Shown one piece after another: positions 49,800 to 61,465 of a stretch of DNA of 64,000 nucleotides (the first letter of the stretch is position 1; each line of letters begins with the position of its first letter). Source of the stretch: Silene conica (taxonomy: Eukaryota; Streptophyta; Magnoliopsida; Caryophyllales; Caryophyllaceae); contig CM055312.2 in the NCBI GenBank assembly GCA_029255685.2, forward strand, positions 67,746,292-67,810,291, in the 5' to 3' direction. Under the pieces are notes generated by a model. It did not search any database. It was given only the letters and a program-made list of their open reading frames with translations, and was not told where the DNA came from. The position numbers were made by a program, and so were the translations under genes.

Positions 49800-50441
49800 A
49801 CCACCATTGTCGTTTCAAATAATGGAAATATAATGATCGTTAATGTTATTCTTTCGCATCAACTCATAAATCATAATGATTCAAATCAAATATTATCTAA
49901 GTATATATTCATTTGGTTAATACTCGAAGTATTTCCAAATAACTTAAATCAATCGAGATAATTTTTATTCTAAATTGAATTGAATTAAATTAAAAATCAT
50001 CCAGCTCTCAAATACTAGTTCGAATGAAAACACATTGGCGTATGCGTCCGTTTTATACATAAGACTAGTGTAGTAACAAAATTTCAGTTAAATTAGTTAT
50101 TGAACTTATAATTTTTCTTTTTTAAATAATCTTAATATTGGTAACTCGCATATTTAAATATGATTTATCATAAAAAAATCGATTATTAATAAAATTTAAA
50201 TTTTGGGCTATTAAGGATTGCTTATCAAGGAAGCAAATGCAGTTCGGCTTAATCAAGTAAAATGCATGGTCACATTCCCAAATTGAGATTAGCCCAAAAC
50301 CGGCCCAATATCAGAGTTGTGATGCCTGACCGTGTGATGCAAAGCCCAAACAATTGAAGATTTTGATCATCAAAACACTAACCGCTAGGCCAATCCAAAT
50401 CAACTACTCCCTCTTTTGTTTCCATTTACTTGTTAGAAGTA

Positions 50442-50861
50442 GACCTGACAAATAGATCGGGTCGTGTCGGGTTCGTGTTCATGTCACATGTAAACGGGTC
50501 ATAAAATTTCCAACCCAAACCCGACCCAATTAAATTTCGTATTGTATTCGTGTCGACCCACTTTGATAAATGGGTCATCAAACCTCAACCTTAACCCGTT
50601 AATTTCGTGTCGTGTTTTCGTGTTATGTCCATATTTGGAAAGTTTAAGTATATTTATGTGATGGAAGATAAAAAATTAGGATTAATTTAGTAAACAAGTC
50701 TTTCGTGTCGGGTTCGTGTTTAAAGAGCTCAACCTAAACCCAACCCAATTAAATATCGTGTCGTGTTCGTGTTGACCCACTTACATAAATGGATCATTAA
50801 GCCTCAACCCAAACCCGCTAATTTCGTGTCGTGTTTTCGTGTCGTGTCATTATTTGCCAGC
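50442..50861. mobile_element. MITE-like repeat rich in CGTGTCGGGTT
   Basis: The ends CTGACAAAT and ATTTGCCAG are inverse with one mismatch, and TTAGAAGTA occurs at both sides, possibly a 9-bp duplication. The interior is two related parts of about 200 bp, each with a CCCAATTAAAT segment, a GACCCACTT segment and a TTTCGTGTCGTGTTTTCGTG segment. I recognise it as a dispersed plant repeat but do not assign a superfamily. Confidence 0.55.
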
Positions 50862-50865
50862 TTAG

Positions 50866-51543
50866 TTAGAAGTAAAAAAGTTTAACCGCAATTTCTTTTG
50901 GCGAAAATACTATTTTGTGAAAGATGATTTGATTATAAATGAAAACATGTATCAATCTTATCTATATAATCACAGAAATATTTAGGAAGCCCTAGTTAAG
51001 TCACATCATCAACACAACTTTTTTTTTAATCTATCAGGTGAGACTCGCAATTTCTTTGATAAAATTCCTACGCGATAACTGCCTGATATTCGATATTGCA
51101 TGCCTAACCATCGTTTTAGAAATACTGCTTAACATTTGTGATATTCGTAAACATTAAATAATGGATACACAAATACAGTTCATACTTTCGATATTTTATA
51201 TATAATAATATAGCTTTAGGTCATTTGTATTACATTAACTTTAATATTATATACTAAAAAAATAAAATATAATAATTTCGAATAACGTCCTTCTAAAACT
51301 ATTACATAAAAATTTATATTCAATAAATAATTACAATAAACAATATAATAATTAAGATACGTGAATTTTTGCAATCGAAAAAGAATTGAGTAAAGTTAAA
51401 TAATAATGACACGATAAAAAAAATGGGATATTGAAATTGCAAACGAAAAGTACGATAATAGATATACTTAACATTCACAAAAATACGAGTAGTGACGGGT
51501 TTTGTGGACAATCATATCTTTTTTTTTCTGATAAGGTAAAAAA
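50866..51543. other. AT-rich sequence without identified features
   Basis: Nothing beyond short open frames is seen. No homology recognised. Confidence 0.5.
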
Positions 51544-52206
51544 CCGCGAAAGTGGTGATTAGCCCCCATAACTTTCAGCAATTGTGAAATTAAGCCCATA
51601 AGTTACAAACGTAGCAATTAGGCCCCGTAACTTTGACAAAAAGAGAAATCCAACCCTATTTTTAATTTTAACATAAAATATATCATAAATAACTTTATAT
51701 TTATATTCATTGTACATTAAATAATTTTTAATATTTTACAAGAATTTAAATAATATATTAACTAACATAGTTTTTATATAGGATATTTTAAATATTTTAA
51801 CTAGTTTTAATATAATTGATAGACATATAAAATTACTTTATAAATTTTAAATTTTATGTAATTCATTCAAATATTAATTTTTCCCCAAAATGTGTAATAA
51901 GTTTCATACAATTTATAAATTTATGACAACTTTTATTGTATTGATAAATTGTACTAGTTATGGGGCCTAATCACTACATTTGAAACTTATAGTTATGGGG
52001 CCTAATCACTACATTTGAAACTTATAGTTATGGAGTATAAATGAATGAAATTGGTTTTTTTGGTGCAATTTTTGTTGGAAATAAAAAAAATTGGATTCAA
52101 TTTCACTTTCACTCAGAGTTATGGGGCATAATCACTACATTTGAAACTTATGGGGCTTAATCTCACAATTGCTTAAAGTTATGGGGGTTAATCGCCACTT
52201 TCGCGG
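51544..52206. mobile_element. Long-TIR MITE, 663 bp, 8-bp TSD GTAAAAAA
   Basis: It starts CCGCGAAAGTGGTGATTAGC and ends with its near-perfect inverse; inverse similarity goes on for about 60 bp (ATTAGCCCCCATAACTTT against AAAGTTATGGGGGTTAAT). GTAAAAAA flanks both sides (51536-51543, 52207-52214). Inside, a 35-bp unit with GGGGCCTAATCACTACATTT is repeated in tandem. The 8-bp TSD fits hAT-type transposition, but the terminal bases are not typical. Confidence 0.8.
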
Positions 52207-52440
52207 GTAAAAAACTATATTGAGAGTAGGACCAACCTATTTCATTATTTTGAATGAGGTAAGTTGAACCACTGGCTTTCAAACCATCTCCAAAAGATTC
52301 GACATGTTGACAACTCTGATTTATGAGTGAGTTGTGACGATAAAAAATGCATATATAGTCAAGGAAATTTTGAGATTTTTGTATTAATCATTACTTATCA
52401 TTGTATATTGTAATTCCGTTATGATATTTCAAATTTATAT

Positions 52441-55042
52441 CACTACAACAGATACTGATATTAGCGACTGAAATTGGCGACCAATTTCAGTCGCCCGTCC
52501 CATTTTAGCGACCAATTTCAGTCGCCCGCACTTAGTCGCTAGGTTTGGTCGCTTTTAACGACCGATGTTGGTCGCTAAAATTAGCGACTGAAAAAATAAA
52601 GACGGGCGACCAATGTTGGTCGCTAATTTAGCGACCGCCTGTGGTAGCTAAATTAGCGACCGAAATCGGTAGCTAAATTTAGCGACTGAAATTGGTCGCT
52701 AATTTAGCTGCTGATGTCAGTCGCTAATTTAGCTACTGATTTCAGTCGCTAAATTAGCGACCAATTTACATGTTCGGTCGCTAATTTTACATGTTCTTGG
52801 CCGTAAAAACCTGTTTTGTCCTAGCCAAATCTCTGGCTATTACTTATAAACCTGCAAGTAAGCAAAACCAACAACAGCAGCGCACAACCCAAATGATACC
52901 AAACATCTGAAACTTAGATAAATAAAATTGATTCGGATTACAAAGTACCAAATTCGAGTTCTTGTCCAATGAAAAAAATTATCTGACGCGTTCAACACTA
53001 ACAAACTAGAAGATACACTAGCTAAGACACTGGAAAATATGCTCCCGCCCCACTGCCATCTCCCGGATCTCTTGGATCCCTATCTTGTGGGCGCCAGCCA
53101 CTGTTGCAATTTGCAAAATAAGAGGACATCTTGTCCATTTCTTCATTCATTCTTCTCATTTTTCATCTCTTTCGGCGTCCCTTATGTCCTTCTCAACTAG
53201 TTGAAGTTGTAGGTGACTTACCAACCCAGGAACATATGTCTGGTGCTGGGAGGAGGGCCCTCTTTTTGCCGGTGGGTCATAAAAAAGCTCTTTTGCTGAA
53301 CCGGACCCGTAGACTTCCCCTTTCCGAAAACCATCTACAAGCTCAAACCAAAGCTGGTCGTCGGAGATTTCAGGGTTCTTCTTCTTTCGGTCAAGAAATT
53401 GGCCCTACAAAAAATGAAACATTATTAATAATATATACAATAACACTTACATATAAATATATATGTTAAACAATACTATAAACACATTAAAAAATTAAAT
53501 ATACAAGAATACTTACATATAATTCACGATCTTTTGGGTTTGCGAAGACGAACCCTTTCTTTCCCTTCTTGGCATGTGTCTCAAGGAAGAGATCAACAAC
53601 AGATTGTAACTGACCCTTATTTTTCTTTGCCTATAAAAAAAATAATAAATTCATGAAGTGTTAGTCAGTTAATTAAAATTTAAAGCTAATATGAGATTGT
53701 AACCTCCTACTACTTTTACTCCTCCTCCTCATCATCATCATCATCATCATCGTCGTCGTCGTCATCCTCTTCTTCTTCTACCTCCTCCTCCTCCTCGTCA
53801 TCATCTTCTTCCTCCTCTTCTAACTCTTCATCATTATTATCTTGTAACTGATATTGTCCCTCCCTTTCATCCACTTCTAACTCCTTTTCCGCTTCTATCT
53901 CATTTCCATAAATGACTTCATGATCAACTGGGGACAGAATTGATTCTGATACAACTTCTTCTTGGAAAAAGGATGTGTCAACTTATGATCGCGCCTTTGT
54001 TTTAATTACCGCACACCAATTCTTTTGTTGTCTATCTTTACTTGTGCTAGGCGAAGATGCATATTAAACTTGATGAGCTTGTTGTGCAAGTATAAATGTG
54101 AAATAAATTTGTATTTATTTCACATATGTATTCGAAGAACATTAAAGGAATTGTTACCAAACTCTTTCCCCATTAATAAATTCAGTAGTACGTATTTACT
54201 ACCTAAGTGACTTGAAATATACAATGACAGTGCCAAAATGGGTACTATTCATGAATTCCTCCTAACGAGTAATTCATGAACGGGTACTAGGTCAATAGTC
54301 ATTCTTCCACGGAAAATATTCACAATAACTTACAATAATGTACTAATCTGAATAATAACATTCAACAATTTTTTTTTCCAATTTCTAACAATACTAACAC
54401 TCATTAACAATAACACCCAATTTTTTCCAAATTTTTGTCAATTTCTAACTCTAACATGAACTAATTTCCGAAAATACTAATTAAATTACACATACAAACA
54501 TAATAAACATCAAAAAATTTCTTAAAATCATCCTAGAAATCTAATTACTAACTAAAATCATCATCCAATTTTCCCCAATTTCTAACCCTAATCACAACTT
54601 ATACATAAGAAACCTAATTAACTTATACATAAAAACTTAATAAACATCCAAATGTTATTCAAAGCATCCTAATAATCTAATTACTAACAACAATTGTGAA
54701 TTACAATAATATTATAAAGGGATTCAATACATAAATAAAGTTATTAAATCGAGACAAACCTGAAAAACGAGTATAAGGTAGGTGAACGGCGGTGGTGGGT
54801 GGTCCGGTGGCGTTGCGATGTTCCGGTAGAGGCACGGTGGTCAAGGGTGACGAGGGGGTTTTGGGTTTTTTTAAGGCTTAAGAGAATTGGCGCAGATTTT
54901 TTTAGGATAAGTTGGGGATAAGCTTTTGGTCGCTAATTTTGGCGACCGATATCGGTCGCCCGCTTTTTTTTTGCGGTCGCTAGTTTAGCGACTACCTGTG
55001 CGGTCGCCTGTTTAGTCGCTATTTTAGGTAATTCTTGTAGTG
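52441..55042. mobile_element. CACTA (En/Spm) element, 2602 bp, TSD TAT
   Basis: It starts CACTACAACAG and ends TTCTTGTAGTG, with TAT on both sides (52438-52440, 55043-55045), the 3-bp duplication of this superfamily. Subterminal regions (52460-52790 and 54920-55020) are dense in TAGCGACC / GGTCGCTA copies in both orientations, the usual transposase-binding layout. There is no large transposase (TnpD) frame, so it is non-autonomous, but it carries a spliced minus-strand gene. Confidence 0.88.
53022..53990 (-). CDS. Candidate multi-exon gene inside the CACTA element (TnpA-like), exons approximate
   Basis: On the minus strand: an acidic segment (about 53990 to 53716, REGQYQLQDNNDEELEEEEE followed by long Glu/Asp runs), an exon 53630-53517 (reads QSVVDLFLETHAKKGKKGFV) bounded by AG and GTAAGT, and an exon 53404-53222 (reads DDQLWFELVDGFRKGEVYGS) with TTTTTTGTAG before it and GTAAGTC after it. 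The two exons join in phase. A further open stretch (about 53165-53022) ends TAG with a Gly/Asp-rich tail. The content resembles the plant En/Spm (TnpA / Ptta) type second protein, which binds subterminal repeats. The acidic segment runs to a TAA at 53716-53718, so its link to the next exon is uncertain and it may be a pseudogene. Confidence 0.5.
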
Positions 55043-55063
55043 TATAGATCATTGAGTTTTGAT

Positions 55064-55983
55064 TGTTGGAGTAAATGTCCTCCACAGTGTGTGATTATTT
55101 GAATAAATCTTTTACAGGATCACACAGGGATACTTAGTATATTAATCGGTTGATTAACGTTTATAGGTAACAGTTGACTTACCAGAAGTTTGATGTTACT
55201 GTCATATGATGGCGGTAATCAGCTGATCCCTAAAGGTCACACCTATAGGAGAGTACTGAGAAATGTGATTATATATTGATATAATTACGTAAATGTCAAA
55301 CTTAGCTAAATATAGTTAAATAGATGATAAACATTTAATATGATTAAATAATAATTAGGAGAAATGAATAAAATGTTAATTCTAAAAAATATATATAAAT
55401 GTTATATTTATTAATTATATATTTAATATATGATACTTTAGAATAATATAATTAGGTTAATTAATTAAGATAATTAATCAACATTCTCCTAAAATTGTGT
55501 ATATGTTACATTTCCGAAAATGTTCACCGGAAATTAATATGGGATATTTTCCGGGTACATGCAATAAAACATATGAAGATATTTTAAGTTGTTCGGAGAG
55601 GAGCCAACTCTAAGAGAGTCTCCTATATGATAAACAACACAAATAAAACCAACTTACACGTTGGGAGAAGTGGTTGTAGCCGAGTGGACTACTAGAAATA
55701 AGAGAACAATTTTCTCTTATTTTTCTCTTATCAGTTTTATCATCTAAAAACCCTAAAAACAAAAACCTCCATAATTAATTGTAATTAAGGTGTGATTTCA
55801 CGGGCAATTTTCTCGGTCATCTTGGGTGCAATCTAAGGAGAGTTTCTACATTGAAACTTGGGTTACTAGGTTGTTCTTAGGCCGTTATCTCATAGATCTA
55901 ATGATTATTTCTATATCCATGTCTTTTTAATTCAATTTATAGTTTTAGCATCAATTCGTTTTTTTTTATATAATCCTTGGCAG
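55064..55983 (+). mobile_element. Diverged copia LTR related to the one at 36858
   Basis: It starts TGTTGGAGTAAATGTCCTCC and follows the copia LTR through GATCACA.GG.ATACTT, GATGGCGGT.ATCA.CTG and GTCACACCTATAGGA to TCTTGGGTGCAA and GTTCTTAGGCC. Similarity fades by about 55985. There is no internal region on either side, so it is a solo or truncated LTR. The right end and TSD are not resolved. Confidence 0.6.
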
Positions 55984-56343
55984 TATTAATTTGATTAATA
56001 CTTTAAATGGAAATTTGAGAAATATTCCTACATTGATATACTTTGAATATAAACTATGTTGTTAATACTACAATATTTTTAGTATGTCGGTGATATGAAA
56101 TTATATTACAAATCGAAAATCTTAAATACGGCTAATCATTAATTTAAACATTATTCATAAATAATAATACTTGAAACTGCAATCCAATACAATTTACACG
56201 AGATTAAAATTAGTAATTTTGTATTTACATTCTCCAATATATTTATAGGTTGAGTTTGATAATATTGACTTTGAAAAGACAAATAAAATAAAATAAGAAA
56301 AATAAAGAGAATATTGTCAATTAACCATCTAAACCAAAACTTA
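55984..56343. other. AT-rich sequence without identified features
   Basis: No supported gene or repeat boundary. The TTA at 56341-56343 is the target duplication of the next element. Confidence 0.5.
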
Positions 56344-57132
56344 GGGGCCGTTTGGTTACCCTTTTAATTCACGGGAAGTTCAACATCCCATGAATTGGAT
56401 TTTTGGAGAGTTGTTTGGTTACCCCATTTGTGGAAAAATGGAGGAACTCAAACTCCCCCCATGGGTTCTACCTCCCATATGATGTGGGAAGTTAATGACC
56501 GACTCCCCCCTCGGTGTGTTGTACTTCCCACGTTTTTCATAACTAAAATGACTTTTTTGCCCTTATTATTTACTCAAAAAAATCTATCATTTTCCCTCAT
56601 ATTTTTTAACCTAAACCCAAACGAATTAGTCGACTTTTTTAAAATAATTTTACATATGCATACGTGCAAGACTTGTTAATTCCCAATTAGTCGAATTAGT
56701 AATATCTTATAACTTTTATTAAAGTTTCAAACTTTCATTTTGAGTGTTTTCTTTTCTTGAACAATAGTGGTGATGCTACTCGAAACACTTTTTTTTATAA
56801 ATTATGTTCAATTTCTTTTATGTTGATGATGTAATTTGGTTGAGTTATGACTACACATGGACGTTATGACTATTACAACTACTTTATAAGTAAAGTTATA
56901 TAGAATAGTTTTGTTTTTAATAAAGGGCATAATGGTACTTATAAACAAAATCATGGGAATTAGATTGGTACAACCAAACAAGATATGGGAATCCAATTCA
57001 TGGGAAGTGTGAATTCCCTCATGTCAACCAAACATCTTTTTGTAAAATCATGGGAACGTGATGTGGGAAGTAAGTTCCCTGGATTTACAACTTCCTACAG
57101 GAAATAACTTCCTGGATGAACCAAACAAGCCC
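56344..57132. mobile_element. Tourist-like (PIF/Harbinger) MITE, TSD TTA
   Basis: The ends GGGGCCGTTTGGTTACC and (inverse) GGGCTTGTTTGGTTCATCC are typical of this group, and TTA stands at both borders (56341-56343, 57133-57135). The interior has several short inverse segments such as ATGGGAAT/ATTCCCAT. 789 bp is long for a Tourist MITE. No transposase; the frame at 56395-56679 is not a credible gene. Confidence 0.75.
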
Positions 57133-57135
57133 TTA

Positions 57136-58640
57136 AGCTTATGGTTGGAGACTTGGAGTACCAAGATCAATTTTATACTCCAACATACCCCTCACACGAA
57201 TGCCAATTGACCTTGAAGTGTGGATGCAACTACATGTTTTCGCATGCCTGGTGCTTAATATTCCATTTTAGAAATTTAATGAGTGGATTATACAACCGGA
57301 TGTATAGAACTAATGGTACATATTTTGAGTTTTTAATAAACATTTCGAGCTTAACTGAAAAGAATATGTACAATATTTTAATTTTATGAACTATGTTACA
57401 AATATATTAAGTTTAGAAAATCATTATACAACTAAAAACAATACATATAAGTTCAACTATATTTTAATTTTAATGTAAAAAAATATAAAATATAACTCAA
57501 AATAGTTTAAAAGCTCAAAAAATATATATATAAGCTCAACTAAATACTTCATGGTTCTACGATGCTCTTATACATCTGGTTGTATAATCCTTTCTCACTA
57601 TTTGAACCTGTGACCTTTTGGACACATGGCTGCGATACCATGTGAGATGAACCATTTCAACCAAACGTTTAAACTTATGATTGGAGTTTTAAAATCAATT
57701 TTATAGTCTAACAAATATTACATAAAACGGTTTTATAAGAAACACCGAGCCAATAATAACAAAATCCAAAATTTGAATCTAATATTTGTTGAAGCTAATA
57801 AATCAAAATCTTGAAACACCACCGCACCACGCCAATAATAATGAAGTGTTACAAGTTCTATAAAATGTGAGGAAAGTAGTTTTACATGAGTAAATATATG
57901 GAGATTATGAGAAACTTATAAAAAATATCATTCACCATTTAGAAGTTAGAATTAAGAAAGACTTTATGGTTTTGGGTTTAATTGAGGACGAATAATAAGT
58001 CTAAAGAAAAACATCTAATCTTATTGAAGTTGTATTACGAAAATATTGGGTCAGGTTGTTACATAAAACCTTGTAATTACTCGGCGAAGTAATAGTAGTT
58101 GACCTATAAATAGAAGGACATAAAATAATAGGTTTCTAAAATAAAAAAAAAAGTGATTTAATAAATATACCTACATGGCTACATTCATGTCAAGAAAGAC
58201 CTCTCCGACGAAAAATATCACACCATTCACACGTGACTACGTGAGTCTCTACTAATTGAATCAAGAAGATACTTTATTATTCGTTGGCAACTGATTTTAA
58301 TGATATAACTGAGGCTTATGAGTTATAATAAATCTTGTGGAAGACGTTCACAATCCGTCTTTTAAAAAAGACGGGTTAAATGTCAACATTTAAATGTTAA
58401 ATGTAATCAGTATAATTTTCTAAGTTAACGGGTTTTCTCTCAATAAACTTTTTTAGAATGGTGACAATTGCCTCGTTTTTTTAGAGGCGAAATTAACCCG
58501 TTATGAGAATTTGTGTATGAGCTAAACTTTCTTGGCTTGACAAGACCCATGGTTAAAAAGTCATAGGATGTTGAAAAAATAGGAAGAGAACGAAAAGAAA
58601 ACGTGGTCAAGAGTTTGTAGGTAAGGAAATTCGATCATCT
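57136..58640. other. AT-rich intergenic sequence
   Basis: Nothing is firmly supported. A short tRNA-box-B-like GGTTCAAATAG occurs on the minus strand near 57600, without a recognisable A box. A GACGGGTTAA...TTAACCCGTT inverse pair lies near 58370-58500. Confidence 0.5.
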
Positions 58641-58754
58641 GCCTCGAGAAGGCATCACACAAGGGAGGGGGGAAGAGTGACAAAAAGTTCACCAATAATA
58701 TAATATGAAAGGTATGGTGTTTCCTTCCAAATCACTTTTGTGTTGGAAGAGATA

Positions 58755-58788
58755 ATGTTGGACGGAATGCCCATCAATATGTCTATAG
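58755..58788 (+). repeat. Partial copy of the exon 2 start of the possible gene
   Basis: GTTGGACGGAATGCCCATCA and the next bases match the start of exon 2 (59124 onward: TTGGACGGAATGCACATCAG) over about 30 bp, then diverge. It lies upstream of the putative TATA box. Confidence 0.6.
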
Positions 58789-58933
58789 GAGAAGTACTCG
58801 AGTTCCAACTTAAGACCATAGAGTTCGACTGAGTCATCCTAAAACTATAAATCCTTGTCAATCCAGTAACTGTTTCAGAACCGTCTTTTCAAGTTTTTGC
58901 CTTCCCGGCTTCATTTGAGACGCCTAATTAACT

Positions 58934-59251
58934 ATGGCATACCCTATTTTGATGCTACTGCAGTATCTTCCAGCAGCATCAGCTTTGATAATCGGAGGCT
59001 TGACACTGACATCTTTCTCTCTAAAACAAGGTATGAAAACACTCCTGCTTGTACAGTTGTATACCAAAGTATGCTCTAATACCAATTGCGAACCCTAATC
59101 TCCTCCCTTTCAATGTCTTATAGTTGGACGGAATGCACATCAGTATGTGTCATCGGTTTTGTGGGCGGGCGTAACTGCTGGTGTTATGGCGATAGTCAAA
59201 GCTAACGACAGGCAGTTCTGTTCTCGGCCTCGCCTCTGTGGGCTTATATGA
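58934..59251 (+). CDS. Possible small two-exon gene encoding a 74-residue membrane protein
   Basis: Exon 1, 58934-59030 (MAYPILMLLQYLPAASALII...), ends CAAG before GTATGA. Exon 2, 59124-59251, follows CTTATAG and ends TGA. The 93-bp intron has GT-AG ends and a pyrimidine tract, and the two exons join in phase for 75 codons including stop. The product has a hydrophobic N-terminal segment (about residues 1-27) and a second weaker one (about 42-55, SSVLWAGVTAGVMAIV), so a membrane location is inferred. A TATAAAT lies at about 58848. I do not recognise the family. It could be a gene fragment carried by a transposon or a chance splice model. Confidence 0.35.
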
Positions 59252-59497
59252 AGGCCGTGGATCAATAATGTTTTATTTTGGATCGATTAATAGACTTCTC
59301 GCAATTTTATACTATGACATTGTATCCTTCTGTTAATTATTTTTGTGATGTTTATTAAGGCATAAATGCTTAGACATAACCCTCACTCTTTTTATGGGGT
59401 GCAGTGCTCACGCATACATATGAATATAAATTAAAAATTATTTCACCATGCAAATTTTTTTGAAGGGGAAAAATCATTTCCTTAATCAAACGTCTTA

Positions 59498-59547
59498 TGG
59501 TTGTTACAAGATATGTCAAGAATGGTTGTTACAAGATATGTCAAGAA
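59498..59547. repeat. 25-bp direct duplication
   Basis: TGGTTGTTACAAGATATGTC plus AAGAA occurs twice in perfect tandem. Confidence 0.9.
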
Positions 59548-61465
59548 TGACAGGACACAAAACGATTAAAATCAAATAAACTACATTTTCGATCAACAGA
59601 AAATTTCTAAACTTGATAGGCTCATGAGACGCTTCTGCACAACCTCTAACATATCGCCTTCTACAGCTTTTCACAAGAGGGTCTCCAAATTTTCTAAAAC
59701 ATTGACAAGAATCAAATTCTTTTGACCAAAAAGTTTGTAACGAGCAATCTGACAACAGTTTTATCTCCATAGGATCAACAATGAAGGCGTCGATTTTCCA
59801 CTTAAATCTTGAACCTCTCAAATAGAGGGGAAAATCTCACCACACGATGAGGACAGACCCACCATAAAAGGTGAGGACAAAACTCACACAAAGGTGAGAA
59901 CAAAACTCACACAAAGGTGAGAACAAGTCTCCAATAGAGGAGAGGCAATAAGTTATTAGAGTAAAAAAATAAAGGAGAAGAACGAAAAGGAAAATTTGGG
60001 GCTTACCTCCACCCAACAAAGGTAGACGACAGCCCCCAAAATGTTGAATTAGGGTTTAGGTTTTTCTTTTTTTAGAGAGAGAGAATTAGAGAGAGATTTA
60101 TTTCACCATGCAACTTAAATACTACTCAGATCATATTTTTTTAAGAAAGTGAGAGGAGAGAAAAAAACTTTCCCATTTTCTCTGTAAAACACTAAAAACC
60201 CTATCTGCTTTTGGACTGCCACCGCCACCACCTCCCACACCTGCCCCTCTTCGTCCCCTACCCGATCGCCGGAGATGGGTCCATTCCGGGGCCCTTCTCC
60301 GCCGATCCTTCACATCTCGTTCCTCTTTTGATCTGTTTTTTGACATCACCCTTTGTGTTTTTTCTTTTCTGACGGTGTTGGCCTGTTTCGGTGGTTGTCG
60401 CTTCTTCCTCGGGGTTCTTGTCTCTCCGATGCTTTGTCCTGTCACCTTAAACCTTACATGCATCCCAGGGGTGATCCCTCTTTCCCCACCCCTATTCTTA
60501 AGGTTTTGCTAAGTGGGTTCAATGATTAGTTTGGTAAGTGGGTTCGGTGTCTAGTTTGTTTAAGCATGTTGTAGGAAGAGTGGTTTTGTTTAAAATCCTT
60601 TTGAGGACATGGTTTTTGCGAAAACCACTTATTTCCATGGTTTTATAATAAATCTTGTCCCTTTCCCATGGTTTTGTCCAACAAAACCGTTGGAGTACAC
60701 GGTTTCGTGGAGAAAATCGTGTACTCCTTAGCCTATAATTTTGAGGCTTTCGGAGAGCTTTTGAGGCATCCATCAAGAGAGAATCATTTCCTAAAAAAAG
60801 GTTGCCCCTTGTTGTCGGGTCGGATTGGGACCGATTGGTGATCCCCCCATTTCCCCCACCTATCAATCCTCTTTTTGTGCGTCTCTTGTGTCTGTGTCTT
60901 TGGTCTTTGCATGTAAGGCAGTGGTCCTGGGAAGTGTCACTTGGTGAAATGGGTGTCCTTTGTTGGTTTTCGACTTTGGAATGTGTCTGGATATGTGCCC
61001 GTTGTTTTCTTAGAGGTTGGTGTGAGGTCATAGGTGACGATTCTTTCTTCGAGATGTGCCTGGTAGGGGACAAATTGGGTTTTTGGTAGTGTTGTTGGTT
61101 GGTTGGGTTGCGGTGGTTTCGGATTCTAATTGATGTTTACTTTTTATTTACCTTGTTCATTGTTATTCCAAATAATAAGTTTCTCTAGCTTTGTTTTTAT
61201 AGTTTTAATTGTTTCGTTGTACTCTAAGGGTGTCTTTTTTAGTAACGGGTTAACTCTCCATCCGATGTGTGTTGTTTCCATCCCCTCCATCCTACCGAGA
61301 TGATTTTGGTTTGGGGGCTTATCAAGTGGCTTTTTCTTTTGCTTTCTATCTTCATACTCACTTTTCTTTGCTATGAGTTTCTTGTCCGTAGGGACTGTTC
61401 TACAAAATGTAGGAGTTTTTCCTCTGGAGGTAGGCCTTCATGGTCTACATTATATTCCGCCTTTC
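59548..61465. other. Unassigned region, part possibly a LINE 5' end
   Basis: The segment 60030-60480, with GAGAGAGAGAATTAGAGAG, a CCGCCACCACCTCCC block and a GC-rich stretch around CCGATCGCCGG, is reminiscent of the 5' region of plant L1-type LINEs. Downstream, several frames of 90-180 codons on both strands (for example 60519-61073 minus and 60802-61089 plus) overlap one another and show no domain I recognise. A LINE RT fragment occurs farther right (62733). I assign no gene. Confidence 0.3.
59862..59925. repeat. Short tandem repeat with internal inverse GTGAG/CTCAC
   Basis: AAAGGTGAGNACAAAACTCA CAC occurs about two and a half times; each unit contains GTGAG and CTCAC and could fold back. 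Confidence 0.8.

Noticed and set aside
53131-53469. 112-codon plus-strand frame inside the CACTA element
   Set aside because: The minus strand has phase-matched exons with splice sites over the same bases; the plus frame crosses the introns.
56395-56679. 94-codon frame in the Tourist-like MITE
   Set aside because: It is built from MITE terminal and inverse segments and has no domain.
57580-57660. tRNA gene or SINE on the minus strand
   Set aside because: A box-B-like GGTTCAAATAG is present, but no A box, no cloverleaf and no poly(A)-type tail could be read.
60519-61073. 184-codon minus-strand frame as a gene
   Set aside because: It overlaps plus-strand frames of similar length, has no family resemblance, and lies in a possible LINE 5' region.
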